Shown one piece after another: positions 7,369-14,439 of a stretch of DNA of 17,247 nucleotides. Below the pieces are notes generated by a model. It saw nothing but the letters and a program-made list of their open reading frames with translations. It did not search any database and was not told the DNA's origin. The DNA is from CAZRDB01 sp964598695. Its GTDB lineage: Bacteria > Armatimonadota > Zipacnadia > UBA1398. The stretch covers positions 1-17,247 of the forward strand of contig CAZRDB010000110.1 of assembly GCA_964598695.1 (NCBI GenBank). Direction: 5' to 3'. The position numbers and the translations under genes were made by a program. Position 1 is the stretch's first letter, and every line of letters begins with the position of its first letter.

Positions 7369-8724
7369 ATGAGCGAAGCAGCACAGGGCGCCCTCACGCC
7401 CGAGCAGATCGCCGAGTTACGCGCCGGCTTCGAGGCCGAGCCGCGCTACCTGCAGGCCATGAACGCGGTCTGCGCCAACCCGATCGACAAGGTCGCCGCG
7501 AGCCGCGCCGCCACGATCGCCCTCGACCACACCTACAGCCATGTCCTGCCGCGCGAGGGCAAGGCGACCAACCAGAAGGGCACGGGCCGCTGTTGGATGT
7601 TCGCGGCGCTCAACACCTTCCGCCTGCGCGTGATGGAGAACCTGGGCCTTCCCGAGGAGTTCGAGCTGAGCCAGAACTACCTCATGTTCCACGACAAGCT
7701 CGAGAAGGCGAACTACTTCCTCGAGTCCGTGCTCAAGACGCTCGATGAGCCGATGGGCAGCCGGCTGTTCTGCTGGGTCATGCAGAGCCCGATGGACGAC
7801 GCCGGCCAGTGGGACATGCTGATCAGCCTCGTCGAGAAGTACGGCGTCGTGCCCAAGGCCGTCATGCCGGAGACCGAGAGCAGCTCCTCGAGCGGCAAGA
7901 TGAACGAGCACCTCACCTACATCCTCCGCGAGGACGCGTGCCTCCTGCGCAAGGCGGCCGCCGAGGGCAAGAGCCTCGACGAGCTGCGCGCGATGAAGCG
8001 TGAGATGCTCGCCGTTGTCCACCGCGTGCTCTCGATCCACCTCGGCGAGCCGCCCGTGACCTTCTCGTGGCACTACCGCGACAAGGACAAGGGCTTCCAC
8101 CGCGAGGGGCCGCTCACGCCGAAGGAGTTCTTCGCCCGCCACGTCGGCGTCGACCTCGACGACCAGGTCTGCCTGATCCACTGCCCGCAGGAGAGCAAGC
8201 AGTACAACACCCACTACACCGTCCGATTCCTCGGCAACGTCGTGGGCGGGCGGCCGATCCGCTACCTGAACGTCGACCTGAGCGTGATGAAGCGGGCCGC
8301 CGTCCAGCAGCTTCTCGCCAACCAGCCGGTCTGGTTCGGCTGCGACGTGGGCAAGCACCTCGAGGGCGGCCGCGGCGCGATGGACCTCGACGCATTCGAC
8401 TACGAGCTGGTCTACGGGACCTACCCGCGGCTCACGAAGGCCGAGCGACTCGACTACGGCCACTCGCAGATGACCCATGCCATGGTCTTCACCGGCGTCG
8501 ATCTCGACGACCAGGAGAACCCGCGCAAGTGGCGCGTCGAGAACTCCTGGGGCGACGGCAACGGCGACAAGGGCTACTACGTGATGACCGACCCGTGGTT
8601 CGACGAGTTCAACTACGAGGTCGTCGTCAGCAAGCGGTTCATCCCCGAGGAGATCCTCGCCGCGCTCGACAAGCCCGCAGTCGAGCTGGACCCGTGGGAC
8701 CCCATGGGCGCGCTGGCCTGCTGA
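7369..8724 (+). CDS. pepC: Bleomycin hydrolase / aminopeptidase C (peptidase family C1B)
   Basis: This is a 451-residue cytosolic cysteine aminopeptidase of the papain-like C1B family, which normally forms a barrel-shaped hexamer trimming N-terminal residues from peptides. The start ATG has AAGGAG six bases upstream, and the length matches the family. The oxyanion Gln69 and catalytic Cys75 lie in ATNQKGTGRCWMFAALNTF. The catalytic His370 is in SQMTHAMVFTGV and Asn392 in RVENSWGDGNGDKGYY. No signal peptide is present. The C-terminus DPWDPMGALAC carries the conserved arm that in this family reaches into the active site; here a single extra Cys follows the usual final Ala. It follows the glycosidase-like gene after 100 bases and ends before a strong hairpin. 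General peptide turnover is the expected role. Confidence 0.96.
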   Translation: MSEAAQGALTPEQIAELRAGFEAEPRYLQAMNAVCANPIDKVAASRAATIALDHTYSHVLPREGKATNQKGTGRCWMFAALNTFRLRVMENLGLPEEFELSQNYLMFHDKLEKANYFLESVLKTLDEPMGSRLFCWVMQSPMDDAGQWDMLISLVEKYGVVPKAVMPETESSSSSGKMNEHLTYILREDACLLRKAAAEGKSLDELRAMKREMLAVVHRVLSIHLGEPPVTFSWHYRDKDKGFHREGPLTPKEFFARHVGVDLDDQVCLIHCPQESKQYNTHYTVRFLGNVVGGRPIRYLNVDLSVMKRAAVQQLLANQPVWFGCDVGKHLEGGRGAMDLDAFDYELVYGTYPRLTKAERLDYGHSQMTHAMVFTGVDLDDQENPRKWRVENSWGDGNGDKGYYVMTDPWFDEFNYEVVVSKRFIPEEILAALDKPAVELDPWDPMGALAC

Positions 8725-8757
8725 GACCGAGGCCGCGCGAGAGTGCCGACGCGCAAA

Positions 8758-8791
8758 GGGGCCCGGCGAGATCACCGTCTCGCCGGGCCCC
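8758..8791. terminator. Strong hairpin terminator between convergent genes
   Basis: A perfect 14-base-pair inverted repeat, GGGGCCCGGCGAGA (8758-8771) and TCTCGCCGGGCCCC (8778-8791), encloses the loop TCACCG. It is followed by TCCTTG on the plus strand and preceded by AAA (TTT when read on the minus strand). It sits 33 bases after the pepC stop and 23 bases from the end of the convergent GH36 gene, so it can serve both strands. The T tracts are weak, as is usual at this GC content. Confidence 0.8.
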
Positions 8792-8814
8792 TCCTTGTGC
8801 GTCTCCCGCGCGCC

Positions 8815-10881
8815 CTACCGCACCTTCTCGTAGAGCACGATCGCCGCTCCGGGCGCGCCGCCGACGGCCACGCGCAGGCCCTCGTCCATCAGTTCGCTGC
8901 CACCGACGACCGTCGTCCCCTCGCGGTCAAGGTCGGTGAGCGCGTAGCGCGCGGCGGGGTCGAGGCCCGACAGGCGGAAGGTCACATCGCCCTCGGCGCA
9001 CTCCGGCCGGCGGAAGGCCTGCACGACGCCGTCGCCCTTCTCGGGCCGGTTGAACTGCCACGCGATCCAGCGGTCGACCGCGCGGCTGTACGGAGTGAGC
9101 GGGTAGAAGTCGCCCAAGAGCATCAGGGGCGCGACCATCCGGCACTCGGCGTAGGCCTGTTGCTGGGCCGCCCGGTTCTCCTCCGTCAGCCCGCCCATGC
9201 CGAACGAGGCCATGTAGAAGCTGCGGAACGCGTAGGGCTCCAGCTCGTAGACGCCCGTCCCCTGGTAGGGCAGCCACTGCGAGAGACCGTAGGTCTGGCC
9301 CTGGTTGCCCTCGTTCAGCTCGGGCGAGCCCGGCCACTGGAAGTCGCTCCGCAGAAGTGGCACCGCGCGCCGCATGGTCTCGAGGTCGTTGCGACGCCCA
9401 CCCGAGGCGCAGGAGTCGATCCGCAGGTGGGGATGGCGGGCGCGGAGCGCGTCCCAGTACGCGAGGTGGCCCTGCACGTACAGGTTCTCGGTGATCCCCT
9501 GGCGGTCTTCCGCGTCGGCGGCACGCCAGGCTGGGCACGGTCCGCCACCGTTCATGTCCTCGCGGTACCAGTCGAGCCCCTCGGTCTCGATGATCCCGCT
9601 CACGTGGTCGGTGAGCCACTGGCGCGCCTCGGGGTTGCCCTCGTTGAGGATCGCGCCGCCCCAGTTGTTGGGGAGCAGCCACTCGGGGTGGTTCTTGCCG
9701 AGCCACGACTCAGGGTCTCCCACCCGCTCCGGCTCGAACCACAGCATGTACTGCATCCCGCGGGCGCGGACCCAATCCGAGAACGGCCGCATCCCGTTGG
9801 GGTACTTCGTCTTGTCGACATCCCACGTGCCGGAGTTGAGCCATGCCGGATCCGGAGCCTTGAACGGCCCGTCGTTCACCGGGAACCAGACCGTGTCGGG
9901 GCCTCCGCCCGCGTCCCGCCAGCACAGATCCACGTGGATCCCCGCGTCGAGGAACGACTGGACGTAGGGGATCTCCTTCTCCCAGCCGCCGACCTGGATC
10001 TGGGCCATCGGTTTGGGCGGCTCGCCGTTCACGCGCGGGATGTTGTGCACATGGTACCAGCGCCGCCACAGGTTCTGGGCCCGGACCCGGTCCTCGCCCG
10101 ACCAGAACAGCAGCGCGATCAGCGGGGTGCGGATCTCCTCCCCCGGCCGCAGTGTGAGATGGGTCAGCTCCTGCCCGGCGCGGACCCGCAGGCCGGTCGC
10201 CGCGTCGCGGACGAATGAGCTGGCCCACTGCCCCGGCCAGCCGATCGCGATGATGGCCCCGCCGCCGGGGTACTGGAGGTTGTGGTACGGCCAGCCGTCG
10301 GGGCCGTCACTCGACTTGCCGGAGCCCGGCGGCGCGAACCGCGCCTCGGCGCCGGGCCCGAGCGGCCGCTCGTACGGCTCGAAGCTGTCAGCCGTGCAGA
10401 AGTCGCCCCTGATGCCATGGAGGGCGAACTCGCCCTCGGTCCCGCGCTCGAAGCGCGTGTCGAGGCCCTGGATGCTCTCCAGGATCGGCGTATCGGCCGT
10501 CCCCGTGTTGCGCAGGTAGACCGTCCACTCGACCACCGGGAAGTCGCTGTAGCCGACCGCCACGCAGCGCACCTCGAGGCCCGAGGCACGGTCTCGCCAC
10601 GTGAGCGTGTAGCCGGTGCGAACCGAGTCGAGCCTGTTCACCTGTCGCTCGACCGGCCAGCCCTGCAGAAGCGCCGCCGACTCCTGGCCCCCGTAGAGGA
10701 ATGAGAACGGAACGGGGGCGTCGTGCCGAAGGAGGTTCTCCGTGAGCCACCGGTTCGCGCCGGCGATCTCGTCCGTGCTCGGCAGCACCTGTGCGCTGGC
10801 GTGAATCCCCATCAGCATGACCCCCAAGACGATGGCGTGCGCCCTGCTCCCGCGTCGTGCCCTGCACCGTAAGCCAGACAT
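8815..10881 (-). CDS. Secreted GH36-type alpha-galactosidase
   Basis: This is a 688-residue protein with a Sec signal peptide (Arg-rich n-region, then AIVLGVMLMGIHASA, residues 16-30). AGGAGG lies 10 bases before the ATG. The N-terminal beta-sandwich (about 32-275) is followed by a TIM barrel with clan GH-D/GH36 motifs: QYMLWFEPERVG (378-388), LDWYREDMNGG with nucleophile candidate Asp442, IDSCASGGRRNDLETMRR (488-505), and LLRSDFQWPGS with acid/base candidate Asp513. A small C-terminal beta domain (about 625-688) ends the protein. In classic GH36 the nucleophile motif is KWDxNR; here it is RxDMN, a variation that leaves the catalytic Asp and following Asn. Expected activity is hydrolysis of terminal alpha-galactosides (or alpha-N-acetylgalactosaminides) outside the cytoplasm. 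It is divergent from the HEPN/MNT pair and convergent with pepC. The family is secure; exact sugar specificity is not. Confidence 0.92.
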   Translation of the reverse strand: MSGLRCRARRGSRAHAIVLGVMLMGIHASAQVLPSTDEIAGANRWLTENLLRHDAPVPFSFLYGGQESAALLQGWPVERQVNRLDSVRTGYTLTWRDRASGLEVRCVAVGYSDFPVVEWTVYLRNTGTADTPILESIQGLDTRFERGTEGEFALHGIRGDFCTADSFEPYERPLGPGAEARFAPPGSGKSSDGPDGWPYHNLQYPGGGAIIAIGWPGQWASSFVRDAATGLRVRAGQELTHLTLRPGEEIRTPLIALLFWSGEDRVRAQNLWRRWYHVHNIPRVNGEPPKPMAQIQVGGWEKEIPYVQSFLDAGIHVDLCWRDAGGGPDTVWFPVNDGPFKAPDPAWLNSGTWDVDKTKYPNGMRPFSDWVRARGMQYMLWFEPERVGDPESWLGKNHPEWLLPNNWGGAILNEGNPEARQWLTDHVSGIIETEGLDWYREDMNGGGPCPAWRAADAEDRQGITENLYVQGHLAYWDALRARHPHLRIDSCASGGRRNDLETMRRAVPLLRSDFQWPGSPELNEGNQGQTYGLSQWLPYQGTGVYELEPYAFRSFYMASFGMGGLTEENRAAQQQAYAECRMVAPLMLLGDFYPLTPYSRAVDRWIAWQFNRPEKGDGVVQAFRRPECAEGDVTFRLSGLDPAARYALTDLDREGTTVVGGSELMDEGLRVAVGGAPGAAIVLYEKVR

Positions 10882-10945
10882 CAGTCCCTTTCCTCCTCTG
10901 CCCTCACGTGGTCGCCGTCTCCCCTCCCACCGCCACCATGGCCGG

Positions 10946-10974
10946 ACGGTACCACCGGCGGGGCCGGGTGTCCA
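10946..10974 (-). promoter_or_regulatory. Candidate sigma70-type promoter for the GH36 gene
   Basis: On the minus strand TGGACA (10969-10974, five of six to the -35 consensus) is followed after exactly 17 bases by TACCGT (10946-10951), which keeps T, A and the final T of the -10 box. Transcription would begin about 58 bases before the ATG. Confidence 0.35.
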
Positions 10975-11004
10975 GGTGCTCTGTGCCGGCCGGGGCGCGC
11001 GGCG

Positions 11005-11033
11005 TGGCGGGCAGCCCCGCGGCGGGGTATGAT
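11005..11033 (+). promoter_or_regulatory. Candidate promoter for the MNT/HEPN pair
   Basis: TATGAT at 11028-11033 is a good -10 box, standing out in GC-rich surroundings about 49 bases before the MNT ATG. The -35 position, 17 bases upstream (TGGCGG, 11005-11010), is weak. Confidence 0.4.
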
Positions 11034-11081
11034 GGGGACGGAGCGCGACCGGTCGAGTTGCGGCAGAGGGGAGCGCGAGCG

Positions 11082-11399
11082 ATGGTTGCCGAGTGCGTGA
11101 TCCAGGCCGTGACCGAGCGTCTCAGCCGCGCAGCCCCGGACGCGACGATCATCCTTTTCGGCTCCCATGCTCGGGGCGATGCCCACGAGCAGAGCGACCT
11201 CGACATCCTCGTCGTCGAGCCGATCGTCACCTCGCGGCATGCCGAACTCGTCCGCCTCGGAGCGCAGCTGGATGACCTCGACGTGGAGGTCGACCTCCTC
11301 GTGGCCAGCCGCGCCACGTTCGACAGGTGGTCGGAGGTGCAGTCGTCGGTGCTGCACGAAGCAGCCAAGGAGGGGAGGGTGCTCTACGGCCCAGCGTGA
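11082..11399 (+). CDS. MNT-type nucleotidyltransferase, antitoxin-like partner of HEPN
   Basis: This is a 105-residue minimal nucleotidyltransferase. The ATG at 11082 has GGGGAG eight bases upstream; the frame is open further 5' but that stretch is promoter-like and not conserved-looking. The signature ILFGSHARGDAHEQSDLDIL gives Gly27-Ser28 and the metal-binding pair Asp39 and Asp41, with the third carboxylate Asp71 in VEVDLLVAS, so the active site is complete. The C-terminus EGRVLYGPA is a normal end for the family. Proteins of this type pair with HEPN ribonucleases as type VII toxin-antitoxin modules, in which the MNT protein (MntA) AMPylates the toxin. The HEPN frame follows at once. This plus-strand pair stands alone between minus-strand genes, consistent with a mobile cassette. 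Confidence 0.87.
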   Translation: MVAECVIQAVTERLSRAAPDATIILFGSHARGDAHEQSDLDILVVEPIVTSRHAELVRLGAQLDDLDVEVDLLVASRATFDRWSEVQSSVLHEAAKEGRVLYGPA

Positions 11400-11400
11400 G

Positions 11401-11793
11401 CAGGTTGACCTGCTGCTCCGCAAGGCGTCACAGGACGAGTTCGCCCTGGACGCCCTGCTCGCGTGCCCAGATGCGCCAGTCGAGGTGGTCGGATTCCAGG
11501 CAGCCGAGAAGCTGCTCAAGGCGGCCCTTGCGGCGCTCGGGGTGGCGTACCCGTTCACGCACCGGCTGGGACGCCTCCTCGTGCTACTCCGTGACGCAGG
11601 GAGCCCCGTGCCCGAGCGCCTCTCTGCCCTTACCGAACTGACCCCGTTCGCGGGCGAGCTGCGGTACGAGGTCGTCGACGACGACGGTTCGCTCAGACTC
11701 GGTACCGAGCAGGCACGCGCCCTTCTCAGCGACCTTCGGACATGGGTAGCGGACCTCGTGGGGCGCCAGGACTGGACCGAGACGCCGAGTTAG
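11401..11793 (+). CDS. HEPN-domain protein, probable toxin partner of MNT (start unclear, possible frameshift)
   Basis: From about 11401 the frame encodes a 130-residue all-helical HEPN domain (Pfam PF05168 type): LLLRKASQDEFALDALLA as first helix, VGFQAAEKLLKAALAALG as the hallmark helix, FTHRLGRLLVLL as the THxLxxL segment, and FAGELRYEVVDDDGS as the Arg-Tyr segment. The stop is TAG at 11791. No ATG, GTG or TTG exists in this frame between an ATG at 11272, deep inside the MNT gene, and the first helix. A GTG overlapping the MNT stop (GTGA, 11396) is in the wrong frame; one missing base between 11399 and 11403 would join it to the domain. So either a sequencing error, an unusual start, or a recoding event is present. 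The RX4HXY motif of the AMPylated SO_3166-type toxin is not seen. Translation start given here is arbitrary. Confidence 0.75.
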   Translation, partial: QVDLLLRKASQDEFALDALLACPDAPVEVVGFQAAEKLLKAALAALGVAYPFTHRLGRLLVLLRDAGSPVPERLSALTELTPFAGELRYEVVDDDGSLRLGTEQARALLSDLRTWVADLVGRQDWTETPS

Positions 11794-11835
11794 CCCGTAC
11801 GTAGGCTGGCGCCTCGCCACGGACGGCCCTGCCCC

Positions 11836-12830
11836 CTACCGCCAGCAGAACTCCTCCAGCGCCGCGCAGATCGCCTCGATGTTCGCGAGCGGGACGTCGG
11901 CGCCCCAGACGCCGGCGCTGAGCATCAGCCCGCCGCACGGGTCACCCATCGAATCGACCACCCGGGCGATCTGGTCCCGGAGCTGCGCCGGCGTATCGAA
12001 GGGGAAGCTCTGGCGGTCGAGATCGACCATCGTGCACATCCGGCCCCGGTAGTGGCGGACGATCCCCTCGAGCGTGTTGGCCCGCAGTTGCGGATCGTGC
12101 ATCGATACCCCGCACTCCAGCAGGTCGTCGACGATCTCGAGCAGGTGGCCGTCGGAGGAGAGCACGACATGGGCCCCCCCCCGCCGGCAGCGCTCGAACA
12201 GCGTGCGGAACATGGGCTTCACGTAGCGACGGAACTGCGCGGGGCTGATCATCAGCGCGTTCTGGGTCCCGATGTCGGTGTGGAAGGAGACGAAGTCCAC
12301 GCCGATCTCGAGCCACTGGTCGATCAGCGACAGCTCGTACTCCGTCAGCATCTCGATCAGCGCCGGCAGCCGCGGCTCCTCCGTCGCGAAGTCCATCATC
12401 AGGTTGTCGAAGCCACGCAGGAAGTAGAGGCGGTCGAAGAGCCGCTCGCCCCACCCCCCGGTGAGATGGCCTGCCGCCCGCGCGGCCTCGATGTGCCGGC
12501 GCTCGGCCTCCCAGTCGCGATCGCCTCGCTCCGTCTTGGTCAACACGTCGGGCGGGCGGTAGCGGTCGAAGGCCGCCCAGTCGGCCAGCGGGTGCTCGAC
12601 GACCATCCCCTCGAGGCCCTCCTGCACATTCCGCCAGACGCAGCCCCAGTTGTCGCGGAAGTCCTCGCCCTCACNNNNNNNNNNGTAAACCGGGGGGGGG
12701 GGGTGGGCCCCAACAAGTGTGCGGGGGCATTGGCCCTTCAAGGGTTAGGGGCGAAGCCCGCGCTGCACGGGATCCACTCCGGGCCCCGGAACTCGATCGC
12801 GCGCAGCCAGTTCTCCCGGTGCGACATCAT
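11836..12830 (-). CDS. Uroporphyrinogen decarboxylase-like protein, interrupted by assembly gap
   Basis: Two parts of one gene flank the gap. Right of it, ATG 12830 begins MMSHRENWLRAIEFRGPEW, ending at about 12750 with CSAGFAP, a typical URO-D-family N-terminus. Left of it the frame resumes with EGEDFRDNWGCVWRN and continues about 280 residues to TAG at 11836. The body has GERLFDRLYFLRGFDNLM, WLEIGVDFVSFHTDIGTQN, AHVVLSSDGHLLEIVDDLL and a final ALEEFCWR. Members of this superfamily include haem-pathway HemE and corrinoid methyltransferases of the MtaA kind. The SSDGH stretch fits the broad uncharacterised group common in Planctomycetota-like genomes better than HemE. About 35-45 residues are missing (estimated from memory of family members). 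It starts 7 bases after the stop of the channel gene, so it is the last gene of the right-hand operon. Substrate unknown. Confidence 0.85.
12675..12749. other. Assembly gap (ten N) with unreliable flanking sequence
   Basis: Ten N at 12675-12684 are followed by a run of 12 G (12692-12703) and about 45 bases that introduce a stop in the otherwise intact uroporphyrinogen-decarboxylase-like frame. The N count is most likely a placeholder, and 12685-12749 looks like poor contig-end sequence. Confidence 0.85.
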
Positions 12831-12837
12831 CGCGCGG

Positions 12838-14439
12838 TCATCCCTCTCTCGGGCTCTCGTGCGCGCCCAGCCGGAGCAGTTCGGCCCGCAGGAGCCGCGC
12901 CCCGCGCGGCACCGCCTCCCCCGGCTCGAGACGCACGAGCGTCTCCGGTCCGGACTGCCACGCGAGCCGGACCGTCGGGCGCCGCCGCGGCGCCTCGGCC
13001 GCGCCCGGTCCGGGCGCTCGGATCACGACCAGATGGTCCTCCCAGACCGCAGCGAAGACCGCGTCCTCGCACAGCGCCGCCGCGACGAAGGCGGGCGCCG
13101 CCGAGGCCGAGACGCTCAAAACGGCGTCGATGCTCAGCTCGCGCTGGAGCTTCTCTGCCAGCACGCCGTCGAACACGCGGGCGACCGTCCGGATCCCCGG
13201 GTTGAGCTTGCGCGCCTGCAGCGCCACGCTCAGGTTCGCCACGTCGTCCTCGTGGACCGCGATCAGCGCCTGTGCCCTCCCCACGCCCGCGAGCCGCAGA
13301 TCGGCGTCGCCTCGCCCGTCGCCCGCGATCACCTGGACGCGCGGCTCGTCGGCGGCCTCCGCGCCCTCGGCATCGGTGCGGAGCGCAACCAGCTCGTGGC
13401 CGTCACGCGCGAGTGCCTCCGCGATGCGGCCGCCGATGTGGCCGCCGCCCACCACGACGATGTGGTTCTCCTTGCGCGAGGGCTGGCGCCGCAGGAGGTC
13501 GCGCAGGCGGTATGAGACGAGCGCGTCGGTCACCGTACCCACCAGCGCCGCGAGCAGCGCCGCGCCCGAGAGCATCAGCAGGCAGCCGAAGAGCTTCACC
13601 GCGAGCGGGCAGTCGTGGAAGCTGAAGTCGCCGTAGCCGACCGTCGTCACCGTAGTGACCGCGAAGTACAGCGCAACGCCGTACGGCAGACCCATCGCGT
13701 GGTGGATCACCACGACGCCCAGCGCGAGAATCGCGAGCAGCGCGACCGCCAGCGTCCGCGCGATCCGCGGCGTCTGCCGCAGAAGGGCCGAGGCGAGCCC
13801 GAGCCGCCCCACGGACCGTCGGCGGCGCGGCTGCCCCCGCTCCTGGGGCAGCGGACGGACGCTCAGCAGCGACGATCCCGCCGCACCTCGCCGCAGCCGG
13901 AACAGCGCCAGACCGTCCGGCGGGGCGGCGGAGGGCTCGGTGCAGACTGCCTCGAAGCCGTGGCCGTCGATGGTGAAGTAGCCGATGTCCTCCTGTGCGA
14001 GCGCCGCCGAGATGAAGGCCGGGGCCGCGAGCGCCGAGGTGCTCAGCACCTGACGAGCGCCGAGCCCCTCCTCGACGTGGCGGGCCAGGCCCCGATCGTG
14101 CAGCCGGATGACCGTCACGATGCCCGGGTTGAGGCGCTTCGCGTCGAGCGCAACCGAGAGGTTCGCGAGGTCCTGGTCGGTCACGGCCAGCACCACCCGA
14201 GCACGGCGAACGCCGGCCCGCTCGAGCGCGCGACTGTCCCGTGCGTCGCCCTCGATGCACTCCACCCCGGCGGCGCGCATCTCCCGAAGCCACTCCGCCG
14301 AGGCCTGGTTGTAGATCACGTGGACGGCCGCCCCCAGCCGCCGGAGGAGCACGGCCACGCGGTAGCCGACGTGGCCGAGGCCGCAGACGATGTGCAGCCC
14401 CTCCGCCCTAGCCTCCACAGCCGCCGCACCCCCCGCCAC
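12838..14439 (-). CDS. Potassium channel with RCK/TrkA-N domains on both sides of the pore
   Basis: This is a membrane protein of up to 533 residues. Domain order: TrkA-N (RCK) Rossmann domain at about 14-170, with the nucleotide-binding loop VCGLGHVGYR at 18-27 and acidic EGDARD; an Arg-rich linker about 195-225; TM1 about 229-249; pore helix and selectivity filter TTVGYGDF (265-272); TM2 about 281-305; a second TrkA-N domain from about 326, with VVVGGGHIGGR. The two RCK halves share the pattern DxxNLSVALxAxxLNPGI, showing internal duplication. The TVGYGD filter means K+ selectivity; RCK domains usually gate by NAD(H), nucleotides or ions. The start is a GTG at 14439 inside the end of the upstream gene; another in-frame GTG at 14418 is equally possible and leaves the Rossmann domain whole. 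It is in the five-gene minus-strand operon. Confidence 0.9.
   Translation of the reverse strand: MAGGAAAVEARAEGLHIVCGLGHVGYRVAVLLRRLGAAVHVIYNQASAEWLREMRAAGVECIEGDARDSRALERAGVRRARVVLAVTDQDLANLSVALDAKRLNPGIVTVIRLHDRGLARHVEEGLGARQVLSTSALAAPAFISAALAQEDIGYFTIDGHGFEAVCTEPSAAPPDGLALFRLRRGAAGSSLLSVRPLPQERGQPRRRRSVGRLGLASALLRQTPRIARTLAVALLAILALGVVVIHHAMGLPYGVALYFAVTTVTTVGYGDFSFHDCPLAVKLFGCLLMLSGAALLAALVGTVTDALVSYRLRDLLRRQPSRKENHIVVVGGGHIGGRIAEALARDGHELVALRTDAEGAEAADEPRVQVIAGDGRGDADLRLAGVGRAQALIAVHEDDVANLSVALQARKLNPGIRTVARVFDGVLAEKLQRELSIDAVLSVSASAAPAFVAAALCEDAVFAAVWEDHLVVIRAPGPGAAEAPRRRPTVRLAWQSGPETLVRLEPGEAVPRGARLLRAELLRLGAHESPREG

Noticed and set aside
5583..7397. Long 604-codon open frame on the minus strand opposite the glycosidase-like gene
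   Set aside because: Composition is Arg/Ala/Val/Gly noise typical of antisense frames in GC-rich DNA; the plus-strand protein has a signal peptide and domain structure.
11272..11400. ATG at 11272 as start of the HEPN protein
   Set aside because: It would overlap the MNT gene by 128 bases and add a Ser/Arg-rich non-family stretch; kept only as a remote possibility.
11836..12741. Uroporphyrinogen-decarboxylase-like frame starting at 12741 and reading through N
   Set aside because: Its first residues come from gap-side artefact sequence; the true N-terminus begins at 12830.
11836..12830. Assignment as HemE (haem biosynthesis)
   Set aside because: Motifs and context fit the broad URO-D superfamily but not the conserved HemE active-site pattern; no haem genes nearby.
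12052..13515. 487-codon plus-strand frame running through the ten N
   Set aside because: It crosses the assembly gap and is antisense to the uroporphyrinogen-decarboxylase-like and channel genes.
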